Source: an uncultured Lachnospiraceae bacterium (GTDB taxonomy: Bacteria > Bacillota > Clostridia > Lachnospirales > Lachnospiraceae). Taken from it: a stretch of DNA of 47,714 nucleotides. Both the position numbers and the translations under genes were made by a program. The number at the start of each line of letters is the position of its first letter. Within the stretch, counting starts at the first letter, position 1. The notes beneath the pieces are model-generated. The model had not been told where the DNA came from, did no database searches, and saw only the letters and a list, made by a program, of their open reading frames with translations. The stretch lies in the NCBI GenBank assembly GCA_947624815.1, contig CANQME010000007.1:1-47714 (forward strand). The letters are read 5' to 3'. Below are positions 40,653 through 47,714 of this stretch, one piece after another.

Positions 40653-42707
40653 TTACAGAGCCAGCTTGTCGTAGCTGGCCGCCAGGTATTCCTCAAGCCG
40701 CTTCTTAAGCCCTGTATGCTCCTCCGACTGCAGCTGCGGATCGGCGGCAAGCATCGCGTCCGCCTCCTCGGAGACAGTCTTCAGAATGTCGGCGTCAGTA
40801 AAGATATCCGCCAGCTTAAATTCCATGTCGCCGCTCTGTCGAAGGCCGAAGAGATCGCCGGGGCCGCGCAGCTTCAGATCCTCGGAGGCGATGTAGAAGC
40901 CGTCGTTGGAACGGTTCAGGATGTCGAGCCGCTTCTGCGTCCCCTCCTGGTCGCCGCCGTTGACCATGATGCAGTAGGACTGGTACCGGCCGCGGCCGAC
41001 ACGCCCGCGCAGCTGATGGAGCTGGGCCAGGCCGAAACGCTCGGCGTTCTCGATCATCATGACCGTGGCGTTGGGCACATTGACGCCCACCTCGACGACG
41101 GTGGTGGAGACCAGAACCTGGATCTCTCCCGCCAGGAACCGCTCCATGATCTGATTCTTCTCCCTGCCCTTCATCTTGCCGTGAAGGTAATCGACGGCGA
41201 CGCCGGGCAGGGCCTCCCGCAGCTTCTTCGTGTAATCCAGCACATTTTCCGCGTCGATCATCTCGCTCTCTTCCACCATCGGACAGATTACGTAAGCCTG
41301 ACGGCCGGCTGCGACCTGCTTTGCGATAAAGGCGTACGCCTTCGGCCGGTATTCGGTCCCGACAACGCAGTTCTTGATCGGAAGCCGGTTGGCCGGCATC
41401 TCGTCGATCACGGAAATATCCAGATCACCGTAGAGGATGATCGCCAGCGTCCTTGGGATCGGCGTGGCGCTCATGACCAGGACGTGGGGCTCGCGCCCCT
41501 TTCCGCCCAGCATCTCCCGCTGTCCGACGCCGAAGCGGTGCTGCTCGTCGGTGATGACCAGCGCCAGATTGTCATAGACCACCTTGTCCTGGATCAGCGC
41601 GTGGGTTCCGATGATAATGTCCGCCTCGTGGTTCTTCACCTGTTCCTGCGCAATTCGCTTCTCTTTGGCGGTCATGGAGCCGGTAAGCAGGACCGCCGTC
41701 TTGTCGATGCCGTACTCGCCAAACAGCTGGGTAATGCTTTCGTAATGCTGCTTCGCCAGCACCTCGGTCGGCGCCATCAGAGCGCCCTGGAAGCCGTTGT
41801 AAGCCACGTGCAAAAGCGCCAGCACGGCGATGATTGTCTTGCCGGAGCCCACGTCGCCCTGGATCAGCCTGTTCATCACCTGTCCGCCGGACAGATCGCG
41901 TTCGATCTCTTCCATCACCCTCTGTTGGGCTCCGGTCAGCCGGTACGGCAGCCGCTCCATAAGCGCTCTGACCTCCGGCGCCAGCCTGATGACCCAGCCG
42001 CTCTGCCGGTCCGCCCGCTTCTCCTTCAGTCCGCGCACCGCCAGGATGAAAAGCAGGAATTCGTCGAACACCAGCCGTCTTCTGGCGAAGATCAGATCCT
42101 GACGGTCCTTCGGAAAATGGATATGCTCGATGGCGAAATTATACTCGGCCAGCTCGTATTTCCGGCGAAGCTCCGCCGGCATATAGTCCCGTTCCAGCTG
42201 CCTGCAGTCCAGCGCCTGGGCCACGGCCCTGGAGATGGCCTTATTGCCCAGTCCCTTCGTCTGGCTGTAGACCGGCTGCATCGTCGTCATAACCTGCTCG
42301 TACGCGTCGCGGCTGTAGATCTCCGGCTGTTCCATGGTCAGCCGGTTGTTCTTCTTCACGACCCTACCGTAGAAGATATGGAAGGTTCCCGCCTGGAGCG
42401 TCGTGCGAAGATACGGCATATTGTACCAGGTCAGCTGCAGGCTCCCGGTGCCGTCCTTTAGGGACACCGTCACGATCTGCATATGGGCGAAACGGCGCAC
42501 GGACGCGTCCTTCGCCAGGATTCCGGCCACCGCGAATACCTGTTCCGGCACCAGATTGCCGACCGGCACCGGCGGCTCGTAGGCATGGTAGGCCCGCGGA
42601 TAGTAATGCAGCAGGTCGTCCACGGTGCAAACGCCCAGCTTCTCGAACAGCTTTCCCGATTTGTCTCCGATTCCCTTCAAGGTCCGGACGGAATCCTGGT
42701 TCTTCAT
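40653..42707 (-). CDS. recG: ATP-dependent DNA helicase RecG
   Basis: RecG remodels stalled forks and Holliday junctions. The 684-aa protein has the N-terminal wedge/OB domain (LKGIGDKSGKLFEKLGVCTVDDLLHYYPRAYH, then VRRFAHMQIVTVSLKDGTGSLQLTWYN). The SF2 helicase motifs follow: QRVMEEIERDLSGGQVMNRLIQGDVGSGKT (Walker A), ITDEQHRFGVGQR (DExH), MSATPIPRTLA, and VSTTVVEVGVNVPNATVMMIENAERFGLAQLHQLRGRVGRG. The C-terminal block SNDGFYIASEDLKLRGPGDLFGLRQSGDMEFK is RecG-specific. A HAD phosphatase gene lies 33 nt upstream and is probably cotranscribed. Confidence 0.97.
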   Translation of the reverse strand: MKNQDSVRTLKGIGDKSGKLFEKLGVCTVDDLLHYYPRAYHAYEPPVPVGNLVPEQVFAVAGILAKDASVRRFAHMQIVTVSLKDGTGSLQLTWYNMPYLRTTLQAGTFHIFYGRVVKKNNRLTMEQPEIYSRDAYEQVMTTMQPVYSQTKGLGNKAISRAVAQALDCRQLERDYMPAELRRKYELAEYNFAIEHIHFPKDRQDLIFARRRLVFDEFLLFILAVRGLKEKRADRQSGWVIRLAPEVRALMERLPYRLTGAQQRVMEEIERDLSGGQVMNRLIQGDVGSGKTIIAVLALLHVAYNGFQGALMAPTEVLAKQHYESITQLFGEYGIDKTAVLLTGSMTAKEKRIAQEQVKNHEADIIIGTHALIQDKVVYDNLALVITDEQHRFGVGQREMLGGKGREPHVLVMSATPIPRTLAIILYGDLDISVIDEMPANRLPIKNCVVGTEYRPKAYAFIAKQVAAGRQAYVICPMVEESEMIDAENVLDYTKKLREALPGVAVDYLHGKMKGREKNQIMERFLAGEIQVLVSTTVVEVGVNVPNATVMMIENAERFGLAQLHQLRGRVGRGRYQSYCIMVNGGDQEGTQKRLDILNRSNDGFYIASEDLKLRGPGDLFGLRQSGDMEFKLADIFTDADILKTVSEEADAMLAADPQLQSEEHTGLKKRLEEYLAASYDKLAL

Positions 42708-42740
42708 CGCAGCTTTCCCATCCTTTTCGTGCTCATTTCA

Positions 42741-43397
42741 TTACCCGCGAAGCGCAAGGAGCTCGTCCGCCAGCTTCTCTGCCGGTTCGAAGGAGGCGAC
42801 CGCCCTGTCCGCCTGGCTCACATCCTGCTTCACTGCGCTTCCGGTATATCCCATCACGTAGGCCCCGGACCTCTTGCCGGACTGGATCCCGTTCACCGAA
42901 TCCTCGATCACGACGCACTCCTCCGGCCTGGCGTTCAGATACTGCATGGCCAGCAGATAGCCCTGCGGATCTGGCTTCGCCTTCTCATACATATCGCCGC
43001 AAAGGATCACGTCGAACAGATCCGTCATCCCCATCCGGTTCAGCGCCGTCACGATCAGCTTCGTATAGGTGGATGAGACGATGGCCGTCCTGACGCCCCG
43101 CCTCCGAAGCTCGACGATCAGCTCCTTTACGCCAGGCGACGGGATCAGCTCGCCGTTTTCGTAGGTATTGCCGATCTCGGCCCGCTTCTGCGCCAGCTGT
43201 TCGTGGGTCACCGGCTGCTGCGCCCTGGACAGAAGCACCTTCTCATACTGGGGCACCACGGTCCCGATCAGCCTGCTGATATCCTCGTCCGTCAGCTCGA
43301 TCCCGAAGCAATGGAACGCCTTCCGGTAGTAATCGAAATTGCTGATCTCCGTATCGGCGATCACGCCGTCGAAGTCAAATAATACACATGTAATCAT
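42741..43397 (-). CDS. HAD-superfamily phosphatase (beta-PGM-like)
   Basis: A 218-aa HAD IA hydrolase: CVLFDFDGVIADTEISNFDYY (motif I), AIVSSTYTKLIV (II), KAKPDPQGYLLAMQYLNARPEECVVIEDSVNGIQSGKRSGAYVMGY (III/IV). The helical cap covers about residues 17-85. It is a probable phosphosugar phosphatase or mutase; the substrate is unknown. It lies just upstream of recG. It is a different paralogue from 11798-12475, sharing the GKRxG segment near the C terminus. Confidence 0.9.
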   Translation of the reverse strand: MITCVLFDFDGVIADTEISNFDYYRKAFHCFGIELTDEDISRLIGTVVPQYEKVLLSRAQQPVTHEQLAQKRAEIGNTYENGELIPSPGVKELIVELRRRGVRTAIVSSTYTKLIVTALNRMGMTDLFDVILCGDMYEKAKPDPQGYLLAMQYLNARPEECVVIEDSVNGIQSGKRSGAYVMGYTGSAVKQDVSQADRAVASFEPAEKLADELLALRG

Positions 43398-43458
43398 GGG
43401 TCATTCGCCCGCCTTTTCCGTTCGTTTTCTGTTGCCAGCCGGCTTCGCAGCTCCAAAA

Positions 43459-43544
43459 CCTGTTGAAATCTCCGGTTCTGATCCCGCCGTCCTACCGCGC
43501 CGAACCCTGTCGGAGTCTTCGGTTCTGATTCCGCCGGCATCACC
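43459..43544. repeat. Imperfect tandem duplication before the HAD gene
   Basis: About 39 bp beginning CCTGTTGAAATCTCCGGTTC (43459) recurs from 43506 as CCTGTCGGAGTCTTCGGTTC, with an offset of 47 bp. It ends at the RsmF-like stop codon. A partial third copy (CCTGCCGGAGTC) lies inside that gene. It resembles the duplication near 9141-9240. Confidence 0.65.
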
Positions 43545-45186
43545 GTTTTAAATCCTGCCGGAGTCCTTTCGGATAATGATTTTTAATAATGGAACCCACG
43601 CGCTTTCCCCAGCCGACGGAAAACCCGTCCGTTGTTATCAGCGTCCATCCGTTCTGCGGATCGTCCGCCTGAGACGCATCTTTCCTCGGCACATCTGGCG
43701 CAGACTTCCCGGTCGATTTGTCGCATGACGAAAGATTATCTGTCTGATATTCTTCCTCCTGCACCGCCGAAACCGTCTCTCCCCGCAGATAAGCCAGGAT
43801 CTCTCTGCCGCTGCCGGACAGGTCGCAGCGCCGGATCACGCTCCGCGCGGACGAATACAGCGCCAGCGCATGGGACGGCTCGAACCGGCCCTTTCTGACG
43901 GTACCCAGATGCAGGCCGGGCCGCAAGATCTTAAGCCCGTCCAGGCGTCCGATCTCTTCCGGAAGCAGATACAGCTGCTCCCCATAGAGAACCATCCGCC
44001 TGCGCAGTTCTTCTTCCGATCCCGCCAAAGGCGCTTCCCGATACGTATCGTTCACAAACTGCCGCCAGGCGTCCGGGATTTCTTTCCCGACGCCGCCGGA
44101 CCGCCTGGAAGACGCAGCCCTGTTTTTCCCTTCTGCACGATCCGTTTCCGGGCAGGCGCTCCGCCGGTCGGCCGCCCCGGACTGCACGGTCTGCTCTTTC
44201 CTGAGAACCGCAGCAAAATGGCCTTCTCCGTCTGCCTTATGGGGCCAGATCCGGACGGTATCGCCAATCGCGTCGCTTCCTCCTCTGATCCAATCGGGAC
44301 GCCCCGGCGAGAAACCCGCATGCGCCGCCGTCTTTTCCACCGTATACTCACCGTGCCGGTCGAGAAATGCCTGAACGGTTCCCTCGTCCTCCTCCGGGGC
44401 AAAGGTACAGGTGGAATAAACCAGCCTGCCGCCCGGCCGCAGCATCCGCGCCGCCTGCTCAAGGATCTCCGCCTGCCGCCGGGCGCAAAGCCCATTGCTG
44501 TCCGGAGTCCACTCGCGTCTTGCCGTCTCATCCTTGCGGAACATTCCCTCGCCGGAGCAGGGCGCGTCCACCAGGATCCGGTCAAAATACTCCGGGAAAC
44601 GCCCGGCAAGCCGCTCCGGCTCCTCGTTCGTCACCACCACATTCCCGACACCGAACCGCTCCACATTCTGGGAAAGGATCCTCGCACGCGCCGGATGGAT
44701 CTCGTTGCTGACCAGAAGGCCCTTATTCCCCATCCGCCCGGCGATCTGCGTCGTCTTGCCGCCCGGAGCCGCGCAAAGGTCCAGGATCCGCTCGCCCGGC
44801 TGCGGATCCAGAAGCTCCGCCACCGCCATGGCGCTGGGCTCCTGGATATAGTAAAGCCCCGCCTCATGGTAGGGATGGCGGCCCGGCCGTGTTCCGCCGT
44901 CGTAATAATATCCGTCCCGCGCCCATGCTACGTCCCGAAGCCCGAACAGCTCCGTCAGACGGCGGATATCCTCCTCTGACGCAGGCTTAAGCGGATTCAG
45001 CCGTAATCCGTAGGCTCTCGGCTTCTGAAAGCTTTCGGCAAACGCCTCGTATTCATCTCCCAGAAGGTCCTGCATCCGCGCGAGGAAAGCGGCGGGAAGC
45101 GCCGTCTGCTGCGCTTCCCGCGGTTCTCCGTTCAAACTCTCTGTATTCTCTTCTGTCCGATCCACTTGCAAACTCTTTTTCTTCAC
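43540..45186 (-). CDS. RsmB/NOP-family rRNA cytosine-C5 methyltransferase (RsmF-like), copy 2
   Basis: A 548-aa paralogue of the 13400 gene. SAM motif ILDLCAAPGGKTTQI; catalytic cysteines in VDAPCSGEGMFRKDE and VYSTCTFAPEEDEGT. The C-terminal RNA-binding region reads LKILRPGLHLGTVRKGRFEPSHALAL. A hydrophilic linker (about residues 330-380, QSGAADRRSACPETDRAEGKNR and onward) precedes it, and a second charged insert is near the C terminus. The start is GTG (45184-45186) with GGAGAG about 12 nt upstream; the next internal ATG has no ribosome binding site. It probably modifies a different rRNA or tRNA cytosine from copy 1. Confidence 0.9.
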   Translation of the reverse strand: MKKKSLQVDRTEENTESLNGEPREAQQTALPAAFLARMQDLLGDEYEAFAESFQKPRAYGLRLNPLKPASEEDIRRLTELFGLRDVAWARDGYYYDGGTRPGRHPYHEAGLYYIQEPSAMAVAELLDPQPGERILDLCAAPGGKTTQIAGRMGNKGLLVSNEIHPARARILSQNVERFGVGNVVVTNEEPERLAGRFPEYFDRILVDAPCSGEGMFRKDETARREWTPDSNGLCARRQAEILEQAARMLRPGGRLVYSTCTFAPEEDEGTVQAFLDRHGEYTVEKTAAHAGFSPGRPDWIRGGSDAIGDTVRIWPHKADGEGHFAAVLRKEQTVQSGAADRRSACPETDRAEGKNRAASSRRSGGVGKEIPDAWRQFVNDTYREAPLAGSEEELRRRMVLYGEQLYLLPEEIGRLDGLKILRPGLHLGTVRKGRFEPSHALALYSSARSVIRRCDLSGSGREILAYLRGETVSAVQEEEYQTDNLSSCDKSTGKSAPDVPRKDASQADDPQNGWTLITTDGFSVGWGKRVGSIIKNHYPKGLRQDLKR

Positions 45187-45221
45187 GATGTACAGGCTCT
45201 CCTGTTCTGTCCGCCGCGGTG

Positions 45222-46886
45222 TTATCTGCCGAACAGGGTTCCCAGAATACCGCGGCCGATGCTGGCTCCCAGATTGCCGCCCAGGCGCTTTCCAAAGCTT
45301 CCGCCGATGGACTTGCCCAGTTCATTGCCCACCTCGCGGCCGATGGTTCCCGCCGCGGTTCTGGCGACGCTGGACACCGCCCGCTTACGGGCTTTGTCCA
45401 CCGCTTCCTTCTCCTTCGCCTCTTCCTTCGCCTTCCGTTCCGCCTCTTTCGCTTCCTCGCGGGCCTGACGCTCCGCTTCCCTGGCCGCGGCCTTCGCCTG
45501 ACGCTCGGCCTCCTTCTCCGCTTCCTTCGCCGCCAGCGCTTCCTCCTTCTGCTTCGCCTCCTGCGCCGCCTTCTCCTCAGCGGCCTGCGCGTCCTGCTTC
45601 ATCTTCCTCTGGAAGAATTCGTAGGCCGAATCCCGGTCCACGGACACGCCGTATTTGGAATAAAGCGTACAGTTCTGGATCTCCGCCTGCCGGTCGCCGT
45701 CCGAAATGGGCCCCATCTGACTCTGGGGCGGCAGGATCTTCGCCTTCTGCACGACGGACGGCGAACCGTCCTCCTGCAGAAACGACACCAGCGCCTCGCC
45801 GGTTCCCAGCTGCGTCAGGACCTCCTTCGTATCAAAATCCGGATTGATCCGGAAGGAATCCGCTGCCGCCTTCACGGCCTTCTGATCCGCCGGCGTATAG
45901 GCGTGCAGCGCATGCTGGATCTTATTGCCCAGCTGCCCCAGAACGCCGTCCGGAATGTCCTTCGGGCTCTGGGTGATAAAATAGATGCCGACGCCCTTCG
46001 AGCGGATCAGCTTCACCACCTGCTCGATCTTCTGCAGCAGCGCCTTCGGCGCATCGTTGAACAGCAGATGGGCCTCGTCAAAGAAGAACACCATCTTTGG
46101 CCTCTCGCAGTCGCCGGCCTCCGGCATGATCTCGAACAGCTCCGACAACATCCAGAGCATGAACGTGGAATACATCATCGGATTGTTGATCAGACTCTCG
46201 CTGTGGAGAATATTGATCATGCCCTTCCCGGAGAAATCCGTCCTAAACCAGTCGTGGATATCCAGCGCCGTTTCCCCGAAGAACTGATCGCCGCCCTGCT
46301 CCTCCAGCGCCACCAATCCCCTGAGGATGCTGTTGATGCTCTGCTTCGGCAGATTGCCGTACCGGGCGCCGTATTCCTTGTTGTTCTCCCCCACATAATT
46401 CAGCATGGCGCGCAGATCCTTGATATCCAGCAGAAGCAGCCCCTCCTCGTCCGCGATCCGAAACACGATGGACATGATCTCCGTCTGCGCGTCCGTCAGG
46501 TCCATAAGTCTTGCCAGAAGCGTGGGCCCCATCTCGCTGACCGTGGTCCGAAGCGGCAGTCCCTTCTCTCCGAAGATATCCCAGAAGCAGACCGGATAGG
46601 CGCGGTAGGCAAATCCCGTCTCCGCCAGTCCGAACTTCGCGATCCGTTTCTGCATGTCCTCGCTGTCCGCACCCGGACGGCAGGTCCCGGCCAGATCGCC
46701 CTTCACATCCGCCAGAAATACCGGCACCCCCGCGTCGCTGAACGACTCTGCCAGTACCTTCAGCGTGATCGTCTTGCCGGTACCGGTCGCTCCGGCGATA
46801 AGGCCGTGTCGGTTGGCCATCTTCGGCAGAATACATTCCCTGCCTCCGTCGCTCTTCCCGATCCATATCGTTCCGTCGTAAAACAT
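45222..46886 (-). CDS. HerA-like ATPase (DUF853/YjgR family)
   Basis: A 554-aa protein starting MFYDGTIWIGKSDGGRE (GGGGAGG before the ATG). Walker A is GATGTGKTITLKVLAESF (about residue 32) and Walker B is MVFFFDEAHLLFNDAPKAL. FITQSPKDIPDGVLGQLGNKIQHALHAY is the sensor/arginine region typical of DUF853 helicase HerA-like proteins. About residues 430-500 form a charged Ala/Glu/Lys coiled coil (EAKEAERKAKEEAKEKEAV). The C terminus is a glycine-zipper-like segment (SIGGSFGKRLGGNLGASIGRGILG). The function of this family is unsettled; DNA or membrane-linked translocation is plausible. Confidence 0.9.
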   Translation of the reverse strand: MFYDGTIWIGKSDGGRECILPKMANRHGLIAGATGTGKTITLKVLAESFSDAGVPVFLADVKGDLAGTCRPGADSEDMQKRIAKFGLAETGFAYRAYPVCFWDIFGEKGLPLRTTVSEMGPTLLARLMDLTDAQTEIMSIVFRIADEEGLLLLDIKDLRAMLNYVGENNKEYGARYGNLPKQSINSILRGLVALEEQGGDQFFGETALDIHDWFRTDFSGKGMINILHSESLINNPMMYSTFMLWMLSELFEIMPEAGDCERPKMVFFFDEAHLLFNDAPKALLQKIEQVVKLIRSKGVGIYFITQSPKDIPDGVLGQLGNKIQHALHAYTPADQKAVKAAADSFRINPDFDTKEVLTQLGTGEALVSFLQEDGSPSVVQKAKILPPQSQMGPISDGDRQAEIQNCTLYSKYGVSVDRDSAYEFFQRKMKQDAQAAEEKAAQEAKQKEEALAAKEAEKEAERQAKAAAREAERQAREEAKEAERKAKEEAKEKEAVDKARKRAVSSVARTAAGTIGREVGNELGKSIGGSFGKRLGGNLGASIGRGILGTLFGR

Positions 46887-46991
46887 ATCCGTACCTCCCC
46901 GTCGTTCATTTGCCGTTTCTGCCCGGTCCCCGCCCGGCGCAGATGTCATCTTCTATCACGATTATACCAGAAAGCCGGAAAGTATCAAGTC

Positions 46992-47021
46992 AAAAAAAGC
47001 GGGAGGAATCTCTCCTCCCGC
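46992..47021 (-). terminator. Strong terminator of the DUF6465-like gene
   Basis: GCGGGAGGA (46999-47007) pairs with TCCTCCCGC (47013-47021). On the minus strand a run of seven U residues follows. Confidence 0.9.
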
Positions 47022-47048
47022 AATTCGTTTCTTCCCCCACGAACATCC

Positions 47049-47501
47049 TTACAGCTCGATCTTCATATCGTCGCCGCCGACGCCGTTGACCACATAGTAG
47101 GCAGCGCCCTCTTCCGGCTTCACATAGAGCTCGATAGTCTTGATCTCAACGCCCTCGTTCGCCTCGGCAAACGCCTGCTTCGCAGCCTCGAGGATATCCT
47201 TCGCAGCTACCTGATTGCCGGCGAACTGGATATATACGTTCGCGTCCGTCGCAGCCTTCGCCGCGGTCTTCTTTGCCGCCGGAGCCTTCGCAGCCTTCGG
47301 CGCAGTCGCCTTCTTCGCAGCCGGAGCCTTCTCGGCCTTCGGCGCAGCCGCCTTCTTCGCCGCGGTCTTCTTCGGGGCCGCTTCTGCCGCCGCCTTCTTC
47401 GGAGCCGCTTCCGTCTCCGCCTTCTTGGCCCTCGGCTTTCTCGTCTTCTTGGCCGGCTCCTCGGCAACCGGTGTCTCTAATACTTTCTCTACATCTGACA
47501 T
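47049..47501 (-). CDS. Lys/Ala/Pro-rich protein with C-terminal DUF6465-like domain
   Basis: A 150-aa protein starting MSDVEKVLETPVAEEPAKK (AGGAGG 8 nt upstream; the ORF track start is 15 codons too early). Residues about 17-85 are a repetitive, strongly basic histone H1-like tail (AAPKKAAAEAAPKKTAAKKAAAPK and similar). A compact acidic C-terminal domain follows (DANVYIQFAGNQVAAKDILEAAKQAF...IKTIELYVKPEEGAAYYVVNG), typical of DUF6465. The basic tail suggests nucleic-acid or envelope-polymer binding; function unknown. It has a near-consensus promoter and a strong terminator, so it is probably well expressed and monocistronic. Confidence 0.85.
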   Translation of the reverse strand: MSDVEKVLETPVAEEPAKKTRKPRAKKAETEAAPKKAAAEAAPKKTAAKKAAAPKAEKAPAAKKATAPKAAKAPAAKKTAAKAATDANVYIQFAGNQVAAKDILEAAKQAFAEANEGVEIKTIELYVKPEEGAAYYVVNGVGGDDMKIEL

Positions 47502-47583
47502 AATCATTTCCTCCTGAAAATTACTGCCTGATTCATTCACATTCATCCAGCTGAAATATCATTTTGCAAAATAAATTGTCTGT

Positions 47584-47612
47584 AGTATATCTCCATTTTT
47601 CTGATTTGTCAA
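47584..47612 (-). promoter_or_regulatory. Near-consensus promoter of the DUF6465-like gene
   Basis: On the minus strand TTGACA (47607-47612), 17-nt spacer, TATACT (47584-47589). The leader is about 80 nt. Confidence 0.8.
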
Positions 47613-47652
47613 CGGAGCGGGGTAAAAAACGTTGCATTATATAAGCCAAATA

Positions 47653-47690
47653 TGATAATGTCCTAGTATACCGCAAATGAAAATGTCCCA
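47653..47690. repeat. Short direct repeats at the right edge
   Basis: TGATAATGTCCTA (47653-47665) and TGAAAATGTCCCA (47678-47690) repeat with a 25-bp offset in an AT-rich stretch unlike the GC-rich genes. Such repeats can mark transposase-binding ends or a regulator site. The element, if any, continues outside the window. Confidence 0.4.
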
Positions 47691-47714
47691 AGTTGGATAT
47701 CTATTGTGGTAAAA

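Noticed and set aside
40650-42461. 603-aa plus-strand ORF opposite recG
   Set aside because: Antisense to a fully supported recG; His/Asp/Leu-rich translation typical of a GC-biased shadow frame.
45219-47480. 753-aa plus-strand ORF
   Set aside because: Antisense shadow of the HerA-like and DUF6465-like genes; low-complexity Arg/Leu translation, no ribosome binding site and no domain.

Overview
The window looks like chromosome of a spore-forming, moderately GC-rich Firmicute, most likely a Lachnospiraceae/Clostridium cluster XIVa relative. The evidence is an alpha/beta-type small acid-soluble spore protein, a YlbJ-like sporulation membrane protein beside coaD and rsmD (the Bacillus ylbH-coaD-ylbJ neighbourhood), RecU, AGGAGG-type ribosome binding sites, near-consensus sigma-A promoters, and YesM/YesN-type regulation with CUT1 sugar transport. 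Nearly all genes lie on the minus strand. I see no tRNA, rRNA, CRISPR array, phage or intact insertion sequence.

Layout. (1) 1-1444: truncated xpt (minus) and a plus-strand branched-chain aminotransferase. (2) 1445-2272: an unusual non-coding block with five 13-bp tandem repeats and two large (258 and 240 bp) inverted-repeat elements. The two elements share architecture, conserved internal loops and compensatory helix changes, and lie in opposite orientations. I do not recognise this family. (3) 2273-8362: one operon from a consensus promoter with a palindrome at its start point: YcsG/NRAMP-like transporter, PxpB, PxpC, BCCP, biotin carboxylase, PxpA. Together these encode the domains of a split urea-carboxylase-like enzyme plus the LamB/YcsF hydrolase. 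(4) 8573-15726: RNA and DNA maintenance genes (recU, two pseudouridine synthases, an rRNA m5C methyltransferase) with SDR, HAD, a membrane protein and an M23-like protein. (5) 15780-18573: ylbJ (plus, with a predicted sigma-E promoter) convergent with rsmD-coaD-coiled-coil protein. The two units overlap at their 3' ends, and the terminator of one lies in the coding region of the other.

(6) 18718-39361: a 20-kb carbohydrate locus. AraC regulator, YesM-type kinase, GH78-like protein, lipoprotein, two permeases, YesN-type response regulator, domain-swapped GH3, carboxylesterase, GH78 rhamnosidase, MBL hydrolase and bicupin all read leftwards; a divergent SGNH esterase sits at the right end. The content suggests uptake and stripping of rhamnose-containing, probably acylated, glycosides. 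No ABC ATPase is encoded here. (7) 39461-47714: orphan SocA/DUF4065 protein with an odd tail, SASP gene with a sigma-G-like promoter, recG, HAD phosphatase, a second RsmF-type methyltransferase, a HerA/DUF853 ATPase and a lysine/alanine-rich DUF6465-like protein. The right edge carries short direct repeats that may begin a mobile element outside the window.
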